Assembly: GCF_000346465.2 (NCBI RefSeq)
Contig: NC_034014.1
Coordinates: 2,912,852-2,976,851 of the forward strand
Direction: 5' to 3'
DNA from: Prunus persica
Lineage: Eukaryota > Streptophyta > Magnoliopsida > Rosales > Rosaceae
Length of the DNA stretch: 64,000 nucleotides
The notes beneath the pieces were generated by a model, which searched no databases, was not told the DNA's origin, and was given only the letters and a program-made list of their open reading frames with translations. Position 1 is the stretch's first letter. Each line of letters begins with the position of its first letter. Made by a program: the position numbers and the translations under genes. This document shows positions 37,950-53,077 of this stretch, in pieces.

Positions 37950-38466
37950 CTAGGGAGACCAACTTTAGATACCAACTTGTGTACCAACTCTCTAATAGAG
38001 GAGGGANNNNNNNNNNNNNNNNNNNNNNNNNNNNNNNNNNNNNNNNNNNNNNNNNNNNNNNNNNNNNNNNNNNNNNNNNNNNNNNNNNNNNNNNNNNNNN
38101 NNNNNNGAACCCCCCTTTAAATGGTCTTATATTGAATGGGACGGCAAACTAGATTTGGGGGACCGAAATGTGAGTCCGGTCCGATAGTATGGATTCTGCC
38201 ACTCAAAACAGTCGTTGGCTAGGCTCGTCCAGCTTTCGGGGTTCACTAAAGCAAGGTCTGCTTGGCGCCACGTCATCATACGGTCTAATTTGTACAACCG
38301 AGGCCCTACACGCTGGACAGCTGACATGTTGGGCGTGAGTAGGACAGGTAGGATAACGAGGTGGGCTCCCACATGAACTAATCTCTGATCTAACTACCAA
38401 TGCTAGATAAACACGTGGCATTCCCTGCGCTTTTGGATTGAACCATTGGTCTCCCTAGCATTTTCC
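37950..38466. mobile_element. TIR element interrupted by the assembly gap
   Basis: The left end has ATGCTAGGGAGACCAACTTT at about 37950 and the right end TGGTCTCCCTAGCAT at about 38447-38462. These are the same termini as the intact 138-bp MITE at 46130-46267. Between them lie the N gap and a sequence that is itself inverted just to the right. The interior cannot be trusted. Confidence 0.55.
38007..38106. other. Assembly gap of 100 Ns
   Basis: Exactly 100 N characters, a conventional gap of unknown size. Confidence 1.
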
Positions 38467-38820
38467 AAAAAAAAAAGCAATTAAGTGTAGGTAGACATAT
38501 GGTTCTATCAAAAAGCGCAGGGAATGCCACGTGTTTATCTAGCATTGGTAGTTAGATCAGAGATTAGTTCATGTGGGAGCCCACCTCGTTATCCTACCTG
38601 TCCTACTCACGCCCAACATGTCAGCTGTCCAGCGTGTAGGGCCTCGGTTGTACAAATTAGACCGTATGATGACGTGGCGCCAAGCAGACCATTGCTTTAG
38701 TGAACCCGAAAGCTGGACGAGTCCTAGCCACCGCTTGTTTGAGTGGCAGAGACATCCCTTGAGCCCGGACCATTACTACCGGTCCCTAAATCCAATATTA
38801 CGTCCCATCCTATCATAATA
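38107..38820. repeat. Large inverted repeat beside the gap
   Basis: The left arm (38107-38434) reads outward from the centre as the right arm (about 38511-38820). The first ~195 bases, starting at AAAAGCGCAGGGAATGCCAC, are identical by eye. After that the arms differ by several one-base insertions and deletions. The ~75-base spacer contains TGGTCTCCCTAGCAT. Both arms give mirror-image open frames of 81 codons that look like chance translations of the same DNA. Confidence 0.85.
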
Positions 38821-40060
38821 CTACTCAAACGCTGTCGTTGACGACTTGAACTGATATACGGAAGCCCTCTTGGGATTGTTTTTACGGTTTAAATTAAGGA
38901 TTAGTTACGTATTTTTAATATTGGACATATAATTAAATTTAAGAGACTTCTAATATATTTAATGAATGTAATTCAATGACCAAAATTAAAAGTATGTAAC
39001 TAATTCTTAATATAAAATACTTATTAAAGAATCCCTCTATTTTTACAATAATTACTTCTGCTTAAAAGAGTGTTGAATTTTTTAAAGATTTTGTTATGAA
39101 TAAACCCATTCTAACGTGACTTTTTTTTTATTTTTTATTTTTAACTTTTTTCATAACGCGGTTTAATTTATCCTCCTATATCTAATGGGGTCACGCATTT
39201 ATGTGCATAATATATACGAGGATGTTGAATTCGTACGTGCAACTATTTATTTTATTCTTAATTAATTATAGTATACTTACGTGGCATGCAACTAGCCATG
39301 CAAGTGCAAAATGACCATATAATTGTTGTTCAAAATATAAGCGCGTTATGATTGCACATTAACTTTTGTGTATGGAAGTTTTCTATCGTTCCATAATCTG
39401 ATTTATCCTTAATTAGATGAGGACATAAAATGCCAACTGCATGGACAAGCATCAAATTTCCAAAACTAAAGAGGCTTAACAGCTTCACAAGCTGGAAACT
39501 AAAAGGGTGTTCAAGATCCAATTTAGGTTTAATTGAGTTTTAATCATTTAATTGATTCAATTGGGTTTTTAATTTCTAACATCGACATGATTAGATCGGA
39601 TGATAGATTTACTTGTGAGAATTCAATCGAAACCAATTTAGTCAGTTTCATGCCTTTTTTTTATCGTATAATAAGTATTTAAAATTGAAAATTCGTCGAT
39701 TGTGTATTTGCTAAATTTTATAGATTTAAAACCGACCAACACACACATAAATTGAGGGAACAACTTTTCACGGGAAAAGACCAAAGCTTGATACTTATGA
39801 TAAGCTCCTATTGTGAAAATTGTGATAGAATAGAAGGGTCCAAATGGAGCGAAATGAAAGTAACGTAGAAAAGGAAAACTATACCCTAAAAAGAAAAAAA
39901 GGCCAAGCTTAGTCGTTGTATAACAAAAGATAAGACTCAACTCATGCATCAGTATTTGATTATATCCCACTTGCTCGCTCTTATCTAGAAAACATGGTAA
40001 AAAAGCTCTTTATGTAACACGGACGTGACACTATTTCTTACTTATAAGACACCCTAAATT
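38821..40060. other. AT-rich intergenic region upstream of the RPT2-like gene
   Basis: There are no coding features on either strand and no clear repeats. The last part leads into the RPT2-like promoter. Confidence 0.5.
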
Positions 40061-40067
40061 TCTTCCT

Positions 40068-40076
40068 TATAAACTC
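40068..40076 (+). promoter_or_regulatory. Probable TATA box of the RPT2-like gene
   Basis: CTTATAAAC about 50 bases before the ATG at 40122. A CTC-rich short leader follows. No other start signal is evident. Confidence 0.45.
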
Positions 40077-40121
40077 TCCCTACAGCAACACCAAGCTCTC
40101 CCTCATCCCCCTCCCCCTCCC

Positions 40122-42299
40122 ATGGCTTCCTCTGTCAAGGGTAACAGCAGACTCTCCATTGCCATGGAGCGCACTGGCCAGTGGTACAACAACAACTCAA
40201 CGCTCTATATGAACATAATTAACAAATTTCTCATCATTGTTATGTGTTTAATACTTTCTTTTTGTATAGGATTTTTTCTCAAGAAATCCCTTCGGATGTT
40301 ATGGTTGAAGTTGGAGAAGCCAATTTCTCTCTACACAAGGTACTAATTTCTAGATTGAATTCAAATTTATATGCTCAAACTTACTCGTCTATGTTTTCTG
40401 TGTTGATATTGTGCTTTTACGCGATTTTCGCTCAATTTCGTGTGCATGCATGATTATGATTAATTAATTATACGAAACTCACTTCATCTCTGTTGCAGTT
40501 CATGCTTGTGGCGAAGAGCAACCACATAAGGAAGCTCGTTTTAGAGTCAACAGAGCCAGACCTGACGAGAATCAACCTCTCCGACATTCCGGGAGGCCCC
40601 GAGACGTTCGAGAAGGCGGCCAAGTTCTGTTACGGCGTCAACTTCGAAATCACAGTCCAAAACGTCGCCGCTTTGCGCTGCGCCGCAGAGTACCTGGAAA
40701 TGACCGATAAGTACTGCGACAACAACCTCACTGGCCGCACAGAAGATTTCTTGACGCAGGTCGCTCTGTCAAGCCTCTCCGGTGCCATTGTCGTGCTCAA
40801 GTCGTGCGAAGAGCTTCTCCCCATCTCCGAGGACCTCAAGATCGTTCAGAGATGCGTGGATGTTGCTACTTCCAAGGTGCTTAATTGTGCTTAAATTACT
40901 CATCATCACTTGCTTCAATTCTCGAGATAATTCGGTTAATTATGTGATTAATTGTTCATTATAGGCCTCAATTGAAGCGAGTTTTCCAAGTCGAACGCCA
41001 ACGAATTGGTGGACAGAGGAATTGGCGATTTTGGACATTGAATTCTTCGGCAGATTCATCACTGCGATGAAGCTGCGCGGAGCGAAATCGTTAATCGTAG
41101 CCAGCGCGATCATAACGTACGCCGAGAAATGGCTCCGAGATCTCGTCCGAGACCACTCCGGTACCGGCGCAAACTCGGCCTTTTCGGACGACTCCGATCT
41201 CCGAATCCGGCAACGCGAGCTTCTGGAAGCGATCGTTTCTCTCTTGCCGTCCGAGAAAGCGGCGCTGCCGATAAACTTCCTCTGCTGCCTTCTCAGATCT
41301 GCGACCTTCGTCAAGGCCTCGAGCGCGTGCAAGACCGAGCTGGAGAAGCGGATCTCGGTGATATTGGAGCACGTGACCGTGGACGACCTCCTGGTGCTGT
41401 CGTTCACTTACGACGGCGAGAGGCTCTTCGATCTCGAGAGCGTGAGGAAGATCATCTCCGGGTTCGTGGAGAAGGAGAAGAGCGTCGCTGTCTTCAACGC
41501 CGGCGATTTCAGAGAGGTTTGCTCGGCGGCCATGGTCAGAGTCGCGAAGACTGTCGACGCGTATCTCGGCGAGATCGCCCCGTGTGTTGATCTCAGCATC
41601 TCCAAGTTCAACGGCATCGCCAACCTCGTCCCTAAAGGCGCCCGTAAAGTGGACGACGATCTCTATCGCGCTGTTGATATTTACTTGAAGGTAGTTCACT
41701 AATTACGAATTAATTCACTTTTAATCGCGTTAATTAAATAAAATGTTGAATTAACTGTGATTAATTAATTAATGATGTCGCAGGCTCATCCGAACCTTGA
41801 CGAGATAGAGAGGGAGAAGGTGTGCAGTGTAATGGACGCCTTGAAGTTGTCGTACGAAGCGAGAGTGCACGCTTCGCAGAACAAACGACTTCCCGTGCAA
41901 ATCGTACTGCATGCGTTGTATTACGATCAGCTGAAGCTGAGGAGCGGGGTGGACGAAAACGACATGATGCAGGACGCCGTAACGACGAGGAGTCAGGTGC
42001 AGCAGGACGTGTCGTTGGCGAGGGAGAACGAGTCGTTGAGAACGGAGCTGTTGAGGATGAAGATGTACATTACGGACTTGCAGAAAAGTGGGCCTGCTGC
42101 AAAAGGTAGTTTAGGCTCCGCGACGACGTCGTCTGGGAAAGGAGGTGGTGGGCCCAGGAAGGGCACGTTCTTTTCGTCGGTGTCGAAGAAATTGGGGAAG
42201 TTGAATCCGTTTAAGCAAGGGTCCAAGGACACATCGAATATTATGGATGAGGGTGTGGACATTACCAAGCCTAGAAGGAGAAGGTTTTCAATCTCTTAA
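40122..42299 (+). CDS. RPT2: RPT2-like BTB/NPH3 phototropism protein
   Basis: Five exons: 40122-40183, 40270-40339, 40499-40876, 40965-41690, 41784-42299; they join in frame to 583 aa (Arabidopsis RPT2 is slightly longer). After a short N terminus ending RTGQW, the BTB fold begins at SQEIPSDVMVEVGEANFSLHK and runs to about residue 115. The NPH3 domain starts near NWWTEELAILDIEFFG (~180) and runs past YRAVDIYLKAHPNLDEIE; it includes LLPSEKAALPINFLCCLLR and TYDGERLFDLESVR. A coiled coil lies at about 500-530. The tail KPRRRRFSIS matches the RPT2 C terminus, where a Ser is a known 14-3-3 docking site. RPT2 acts with phototropin 1 and NPH3 at the plasma membrane in phototropism and light acclimation. 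Other NPH3 relatives are possible, but the C terminus favours RPT2. Confidence 0.94.
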
Positions 42300-43846
42300 T
42301 TATTTTAGGGTTTTGCTGTTGTCTTTGGACTTTTATGTTGGTGTTAATTATTGTTTTCTTCTTAATTTTGGACCCTTGCTCAAATTGTTATGTTCATGTA
42401 TGTATATATATATATATATATTATATGATTGGAAGCATTGCTTAAATTATATTTCTAGTCAACACAAGTTCTACCAAGTTATTAGTGCTGGTGTGTAATT
42501 CAATTATTATTTTGATTTTGATGAGGGAAATGTGTAAGTGCATGGATGAATGTGAGGAAAAGCTTATTTTGGTTTGATTGTATCCCTTGATATGTTGACG
42601 CATGCATGTTCATGAATGAAAAGGAAAAACAATTGATATCAATAACGAATTTATTCATCGAAAGAGTCATCATGTTAATATGGATAAAACAAGAAATGAG
42701 TCAATGACAAAGCATGGATTTTATGTGGGTGGAAACCTCTTATAAATTATAAATAATAAAAAATTCAAACTCATAATACATACAGAAAATAGTATATTAT
42801 TATTATATATATCAAGAATTATATTATTTATTCATTATAATCATAATTGTTTTCAACAAAGGAATAGACAAATACATACTAACCAAGAAAAATTGCAAGA
42901 AATAGACAAATACATACTTAGAGTTGAGTAGCGATTTAGCAAATATCTTTAAAGCTTTTTCTCCATTAAACTCAATAGAAAGGAAAAAAAATTTCACAAA
43001 TTAAGGGCCTGTTTGATAACTGTAAGGGCTTTTTCATTCCGGCAGTTACTGCAGGCCTGGGATGCTATAAAGAACCAAATGTATGAAAATCATCCCTAGG
43101 TCTGAGTTTAAGAATCAGACCCCAAGAATGCTTCGAAAGGGTAGCTCAACCTTAGTAAACACCTTGGTTACCTTCACTAGCAAAATTAACAATTGCTTAC
43201 AGATAAATTCTTAGCTTCGTATGAGAGGCTTGTGGCATAGAAGCAAAGCAATTATGAGTTTAGCATTAAAGAGAGAAAGAGCTATGAGTTCCTATAATAA
43301 ACAGAGGTTCTAAGGAAAGGGGAAGGGATTCTAAGAAGATTTGTTGAAGAGAGAGAGGTATGGGGGTATATTGGGTGTGTTGAGTAGTTTTTGGTAGCTC
43401 AACGAAAACTCTGTCAAGCTTTGGAACAATTTACCAAAAGGAAAAATGGGGAGAGATGGAAGGATATGGCTCGAAATTGCAAAGGTTTCAAAGGTGAGAG
43501 ATAAAGTTTGATCTCTAGATATGGGTTGTTGGTTGTTGGGTAGGAGGTGCCTTATTTATAGCCGCTGGAAACTCCTCATTTCCAAGAAACCCTAATGGTT
43601 TCTATCCAATTTGGCCAAGTCTTTCCCTTCCTTTTTCTTTTCTTCCTTTGACTCATCATATTTGGTGAAATTCTCTTTGCCCAATTGCACAAAAACAGGA
43701 TTTATGGAGCTCTAGGTTTTTTCCGCAGCCGTTCCAGTGGGGAACTCCCATTCTTAGCCATCCCCATTTTTCTTTCCTTCCTTCTTGCATGGCTAGATCT
43801 GATGGGGGGAAAGAAATGGGTATGTACGTTAGTTTGAAGAGTGCCC
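42300..43846. other. 3' UTR and intergenic DNA after the RPT2-like gene
   Basis: The first ~250 bases, including a (TA)n run near 42405-42420, are the probable 3' UTR. The remainder has no coding frame with recognisable features. Confidence 0.5.
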
Positions 43847-44126
43847 TTCCTTCTAGCAACTTGTGCATGCTATTATCCTTTGGATCTTTGAATGTTCTTC
43901 TTTGAAGTTTACTATACCCATGTGCTAGAGCCTCTCAGCAGCTTACAGACAGACATTTTAGCTTTTCATCATGGTTCATGTTTCCTTCATTCTAGCAACT
44001 TGTGCGTGCTATTATCCTTTGGATCTTTGAATGTTCTTCTTTGAAGTTTGTTATGCCCATGTGCTGGAGCCTCTCAGCAGCTTACAGACATAGACATTTT
44101 GGCTTTTCATCGTGGTTCATGTTTCC
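43847..44126 (+). repeat. Two-copy tandem duplication, 139-bp period
   Basis: TCTAGCAACTTGTGC starts at 43852 and again at 43991, and the two 139-bp units are about 94% identical by eye through GGTTCATGTTTCC. There is no open frame across both. Confidence 0.88.
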
Positions 44127-44770
44127 AACTAAGTGCTGGAGACTATAGATATTTTTCTTGGCTTGCTTGGACCTTGCTAAAGTGATGAGTTAACCCATTA
44201 AGGACATAGGCTAATTTCCTTAAGTGATGGGCTAATTTTCTAGGGTATTTGGGCTTTTTTCTCTCTTTTATGTTTACCCACATATTTGGCCTCAAAAGAT
44301 GGGCTTGAGTTTTGGGGCTCCAAAGCAACCCAAAACTTCCATTTCTCGGCTTATCAATGGGCCTCATGAAAGTTCTTTGCCATCCATACCACAACCCACT
44401 CATGCAAGCCCCGGGCATTTGCGTGGCTTGTGCCCACTTAAGCTTGTAGCGTGGCTAGGTATAATAATAATGATTTGTTGCTTGGCATTGTATGTCGCTT
44501 GATGTGCTTGAATTTTATTGCTTTGAAGAAGGATATGACGCATAACGAGATAATTAGCTTGGGCTCGTAAAGCCAGTGCTTATTTCAACTCTTTGCATGA
44601 CATATTACATATTTATTTGGCATGGCACGTGTGTCATGACTCGTGCGGGAGTGAATGACGAACTTTCGCGTGCTCCAAATCGGGTCTTTTCTTAATGAGG
44701 TGTAACACTGGTCCATGAATTTATTTGGGCCTAACCCTGGATTTTTTGGGCCTCAACAATAACCATTTCA

Positions 44771-45068
44771 ATTTTAGTTTTTCTTTTTCATTTTTTGTGC
44801 TAAAATACATAGGAAAAAAGAGGGAGAATGAAAGTGAAGATGGAATTGAGAGGGAAGATGAGATGGGAGAATGGGAGGGAGGAGTAACAAAAGTGAAAAT
44901 AAAAACTAAAAACTAAAATCTGTTTGAAATTGTTTTCACTTTTGTTACTTCTTGCTCCCATCCTCTCCTCTCATCCTCTCTCCCCATCTCATCCTCACTC
45001 CTATCTTCATTCTCATTTCGTTCTATATTTTAGCACAAAAATAAAAACTAAAAACTAAAAACTAAAAT
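44771..45068. mobile_element. ~300-bp foldback MITE-like element
   Basis: The outer ends are inverted copies: TTTTGTGCTAAAATA near 44793-44807 and TATTTTAGCACAAAA near 45026-45040, with ACTAAAA repeats outside. The inner ends pair as AGTAACAAAAGTGAAAA (44883-44899) and TTTTCACTTTTGTTACT (44933-44949). The whole block can fold into one long imperfect hairpin with a loop of ~33 bases. It does not code. Confidence 0.75.
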
Positions 45069-46129
45069 CTCAAAAACCTAGTTCTAAGAGGAGTGGTAAT
45101 TTCTATTGCATGCACCAAGAAAAGAGGGGTGAAAAAGACTATTTTAAGGTTTGTGTAAAAAAGGTAATGTAATTTTAATAGTTATATTAAACTTTTTGGT
45201 AATGGGTTTGCAAGTCTTGGAAGAGCCGTGGGTTTTCACTAGGTAGGGCCACATGTGGGTACATTATAAAAATACCATATTCATATTGGTTATCCAATTG
45301 ATGTTGGGAGAATGTGAAAACGTAAAGTATTTGAAATAGTATAGATAGAAATATATAATAGTATAGTATTTTTAAAATACAAAAAAAACTTGAGTGGGGA
45401 CTCTGGACCACATTGGTCCCAATGTAGCTCTGTGCCTGATGTGAATGTGTGATTCCTGAAAAGTGTGAATCATAATGGAATTCTTCATGAACGAGTACGA
45501 ATCTATTGTCTTCACATCTCATTATGTTTTTGTTTGACACGTATCCTTCATTTTGGGGTTATTTTTTATTCTTCTTCTTCATTTTCAAATGTAGACCTCT
45601 TGAGGTTTGATATAATTACAGTCAGAGCTCAAATATTTCATTTTATTGTCACACCTCCTATTTTTATTATATGGTAGGATTAGTGAATGGTCATGGGGCA
45701 AGATCGTCTTTTCACCAACACCTGTGGCATCAACTCGCCCACACCACCCCCCCGTCTCATCATAATTTGTCCAGCTAATTAGGGGTGGACATCGACACCA
45801 AAAAATCGAAATGAACTGGATTAGAAAAACTAGTAAAAAACTGGGTTTATTAAAAAGTCAACAAAAGTAATTAAAACAAAACCGAATCAGACCAATTTCG
45901 CATCTTCAAAAACCTAAATCAGACCAGTTGTGTATATATATAATAATAATATTTTTTTAAACATCTCATACAACACAATTTCAAAGCGCACACACCTTTT
46001 TTTTATTTACTTTAAACTCTCTTTCTTTATATTTCCCATTTTCTTCTCTTCTTCTCCTCTCCTCCCTCTCCCACTTCTTTTATTTTATTTCTATCTTTTT
46101 TTATCTTCTATGTGTTTTTTTGAAGGGTC

Positions 46130-46267
46130 ATGCTAGGGAGACCAACTTTAGATACCAACTCATGTACCAACTCTCTAATAGAGGTGGAGCCCACCAATAC
46201 AATGGGTCCCACACTCTATTAGAGAGTTGGTACACAAGTTGGTATCTAAAGTTGGTCTCCCTAGCAT
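46130..46267. mobile_element. 138-bp hairpin MITE with 54-bp terminal inverted repeats
   Basis: The left arm 46130-46183 and right arm 46214-46267 are reverse complements with only one to three mismatches, separated by a 30-base spacer. The termini are ATGCTAGGGAGACCA. The same ends flank the gap-containing element at 37950-38466. No clear target-site duplication was found. Confidence 0.9.
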
Positions 46268-46487
46268 TTTCCTTTTTTGAAATAACATAAATAAAATAAA
46301 ACCGGTTCAAAACCAGAAATTGATGCGGTTACTGCGCCATTGGTTTTTCATTTTGGCAAAAACCGAACCGCACCGTAAAATAATTTTAGTTCTAAGGAGA
46401 AACCGAACCGCACCCATCGACATAGCCAAGCCCCCTCCCCTCCCACCACAACGGCCACCAACTCCTCCTCCCCTCACCATCACCACC

Positions 46488-46489
<2 letters not shown>

Positions 46490-46522
<33 letters not shown>
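46490..46522. repeat. (CT)n microsatellite
   Basis: About 16 CT units upstream of the RPT3 gene. Confidence 0.95.
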
Positions 46523-46526
<4 letters not shown>

Positions 46527-46620
46527 CACCCGTGGTTTGAACCCACCCCCCATCAACCCCAAGCATCATCATAAAGCCGGATGCATTGCTTCCAAACAAC
46601 AGTATGTGTCTATGACAAGA

Positions 46621-46834
46621 TGGGCTTTCAATTTTATATTTAAAGAGGTGTTTAAAAGGTTTTTAACAAATGGGCCAGGCCACGAGGAATTTGATATGTC
46701 CATATCTTAAAACAATTGGGTTCGTTTAAGAGCCCAACTTTTTGCATTTCAAATCACTCTCTGATTTGGATTTGGATTTCCTTGCCCAAATTTAAGTGAA
46801 GGGGCGGCGACGTAACAAAGCAACACGACGTCGT
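46621..46834 (+). promoter_or_regulatory. RPT3 upstream region with site II cores and ACGACGTCGT palindrome
   Basis: TGGGCY cores occur at 46621-46626, 46671-46676 and 46731-46736 (reverse). The perfect palindrome ACGACGTCGT is at 46825-46834, 160 bases before the start codon. The same 10-mer lies upstream of the B3 gene. Confidence 0.5.
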
Positions 46835-46993
46835 TTTCATAAAACTGGCAGCTACGGTATAATCACCACAATCATATTTAGCCGAGTCGGAATTGAACTT
46901 TCGTAAGCCCCACTCTATCTCTCCTCGCTCGTCTTCTCTACCTGAGCGAACGAAAAAGAATCGAAGCAAAGCGACCTAACTCTCAGAGCAACA

Positions 46994-51020
<4,027 letters not shown>

Positions 51021-52517
51021 TTGGTGCTTGAAGCTCATATGATAATGCCGTTGCTCGGGTTGCTGAAGGTCATTATCACAAAAGCCGCATCTGGAGATAT
51101 GGTTTCTTTGAACAATTATATAGCCCAATGGAGAGGTTGTCTGTTAGGACATTCCAAGTTAATGCGGTGATGTATGATGCTGAGCCATGAAGTGGTTTTA
51201 TTTTCTAAAGATATTTTTCTTGTTGTCTATTAAATTTCTGGATGCGTTTTAGTTGGAGACTTGTTTAGGGAAACTGTAACAAAGTATACTGAAATTACTT
51301 TTCATTCTTACTGTTTGTAGTGATGCACAATTTGCTCGCTTGTTACTTGCTATTCTGTTTCCTACTTTCTCGGCGCAATTGCTTTACATATCAAGTTTGC
51401 CACATTCCCAAACTTTCTGTCAGTGGCCTCTGGCCCATTGGGCCATTATCGTGGATAACTATTTGAAGCATGACGGAATTCATAAAGCGAAAGAAAGGAT
51501 TTAATTAGGGCTTTGTTGATCCGTCTTCCGTATTGATCAAAGTGATTTTCTGATCTATATTGATTCAGATCGTATTATCCTTATAGGTCCATCCAATTCC
51601 ATCATTTGTGTGTTTATGTCTCCCTTTCGAACTTGGAAATTATTATTAATACGTATGATGTTAACTGTAACAAGTCATTGATAAGAATTTCGAAGTTCGG
51701 GAAGGGTGACATAAACACGATGGAATTGGATGGACGTATAGGTTAATACTCTCTTGTAAAATCATAATTGATCTGAACCATCCATAAAACGGATCAATAT
51801 TCTCTAATTCCGAATTAGAAATGTGCACAAACACACATATTACGTATCAAAAATCTCTTCTTTTCCGATTAGAGCTAGCTAGCACAGTCTTCTATTGTTA
51901 GGAGGGAAGACTAAAAAAGGAGGAGACAGGATGTCAAACAGCTTCAAAAAAAAGTAGTTAGTATTTTCCTTCACCCCCTTTGATAGGTCATGATCAGTTC
52001 ATTACCCATGGCCCATGGGGACCCATTTTACCCATCTGTTTGTTCAATATAGATCAGAAAATCTTGACCCAAAAATAGAAAGAAAAAAGAAAAGAGATCA
52101 GAAAATTAAATAAGAAATAACTGAGTTGCCAATGAGTATTTTCAAGTCCTATGCAACCCATTGGTCTGTTTTTTCTTTTTGGAAATAAAATAACTACCCA
52201 TAATCATTTCTTCATCCTTGTAAGTTTCATGCTACCAACCAATGCTCCCCATACAAATATAAACAAAGCCAAAAGGTCCTACACTACCTAATTTATGGAT
52301 CATGTCCTTGATTAGCATAATGATGCTGTAAAGTGGAAACAAAGATCTCATATTTATATTAAATTACAAGGGCCCCTCCATGTGGCTTCAGAAAAATCAG
52401 AATTACAACCAGCAATTAGAAATACTTAATTAATTTCATGGTTTTCTTCTCTTGCATAATTTTTTTTTCTAGTTTATTAAAATTCAAATCTACTATCTTA
52501 TAATATATCTATATATA
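51021..52517. other. RPT3 3' UTR and intergenic DNA with foldback element
   Basis: The first ~300 bases are the probable 3' UTR. A foldback element lies at 51528-51800 (separate entry). The rest is AT-rich with no gene. Confidence 0.5.
51528..51800. mobile_element. ~270-bp foldback element
   Basis: Arms 51582-51643 and 51681-51742 are inverted copies: GTCCATCCAATTCCATC on the left pairs with GATGGAATTGGATGGAC on the right, and the match continues inward with small differences. Weaker pairing extends outward to about 51528 and 51800 (TATTGATC / GATCAATA). The loop is about 37 bases. It does not code and is probably a MITE; a small-RNA precursor is an alternative. Confidence 0.7.
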
Positions 52518-52803
52518 TCTATATATATAAAGCAAAAGGCAGAGAATGGTGAAACATTCAAAATACCAGAAAATGCCCTTAGTTAATGTAAACATTAAGA
52601 ATTGAAATTATTAATTAAATGAGGATAATATGGTAAATTCACAATTTTTCGTATTAAAAAAATTAAAATTAAAAAAATTTCAGATAATGGGTCCTATTTT
52701 TATGGAACACAAATATTCATTATCTTTTTTAATTCTAAAATAAATTTAATTTTTTTTAAAAAAAAACCTCTCGCATGCGCGGAAGCGCGTGCAGAGAGGC
52801 TAG
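52518..52803 (+). mobile_element. Helitron-like non-autonomous element, copy 1
   Basis: The 5' end is TCTATATATATAAAGC preceded by A. The 3' end is a GC-rich hairpin (CTCTCGCATGCGCG / GCGCGTGCAGAGAG) followed at once by CTAG and then T. A 5' TC, a subterminal hairpin, a 3' CTRR and A/T insertion are the standard Helitron signature. It is 286 bp long with no coding content. Confidence 0.78.
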
Positions 52804-53077
52804 TATATATAAAGTAAAAGGCAGAGAATGGTGAAACATTCAAAATACCATAAAATGTCCTTGACTAATGCAAACATTAAGAATTGAAATTATTAATTAA
52901 ATGAGGATAATATAGTAAATCCACACTTTTTTATATTTTAAAAAAATTAAAATTAAAAGAAAAAATCCTATTTTTATAGAACACAACTACTCATTATCTT
53001 TTTTAATTTTAAAGTACATTTAAAATTTTAATTAAAAAAATCTCTCATAATCGCGAAAGCATATGCAGAAAGGCTAG
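52804..53077 (+). mobile_element. Helitron-like non-autonomous element, copy 2 (head-to-tail with copy 1)
   Basis: The sequence repeats copy 1, starting TATATATAAAGTAAAAGGCA directly after the CTAG of copy 1 and lacking the initial TC. It ends with GGCTAG then T at 53078. The hairpin is decayed (CTCTCATAATCGCG against AGCATATGCAGAAAGG). Confidence 0.75.

Noticed and set aside
38573..38818. 81-codon protein encoded on both sides of the gap
   Set aside because: The two identical N termini come from the inverted repeat itself; there are no family features, and the arms diverge by frame-shifting indels.
41091..41699. 202-codon minus-strand and 153-codon plus-strand frames
   Set aside because: Both overlap the GC-rich fourth exon of the RPT2-like gene in other frames; their composition is that of a shadow frame.
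46320..46574. 84-codon open frame upstream of RPT3
   Set aside because: Its coding appearance comes from CCACCA- and CT-rich simple sequence.
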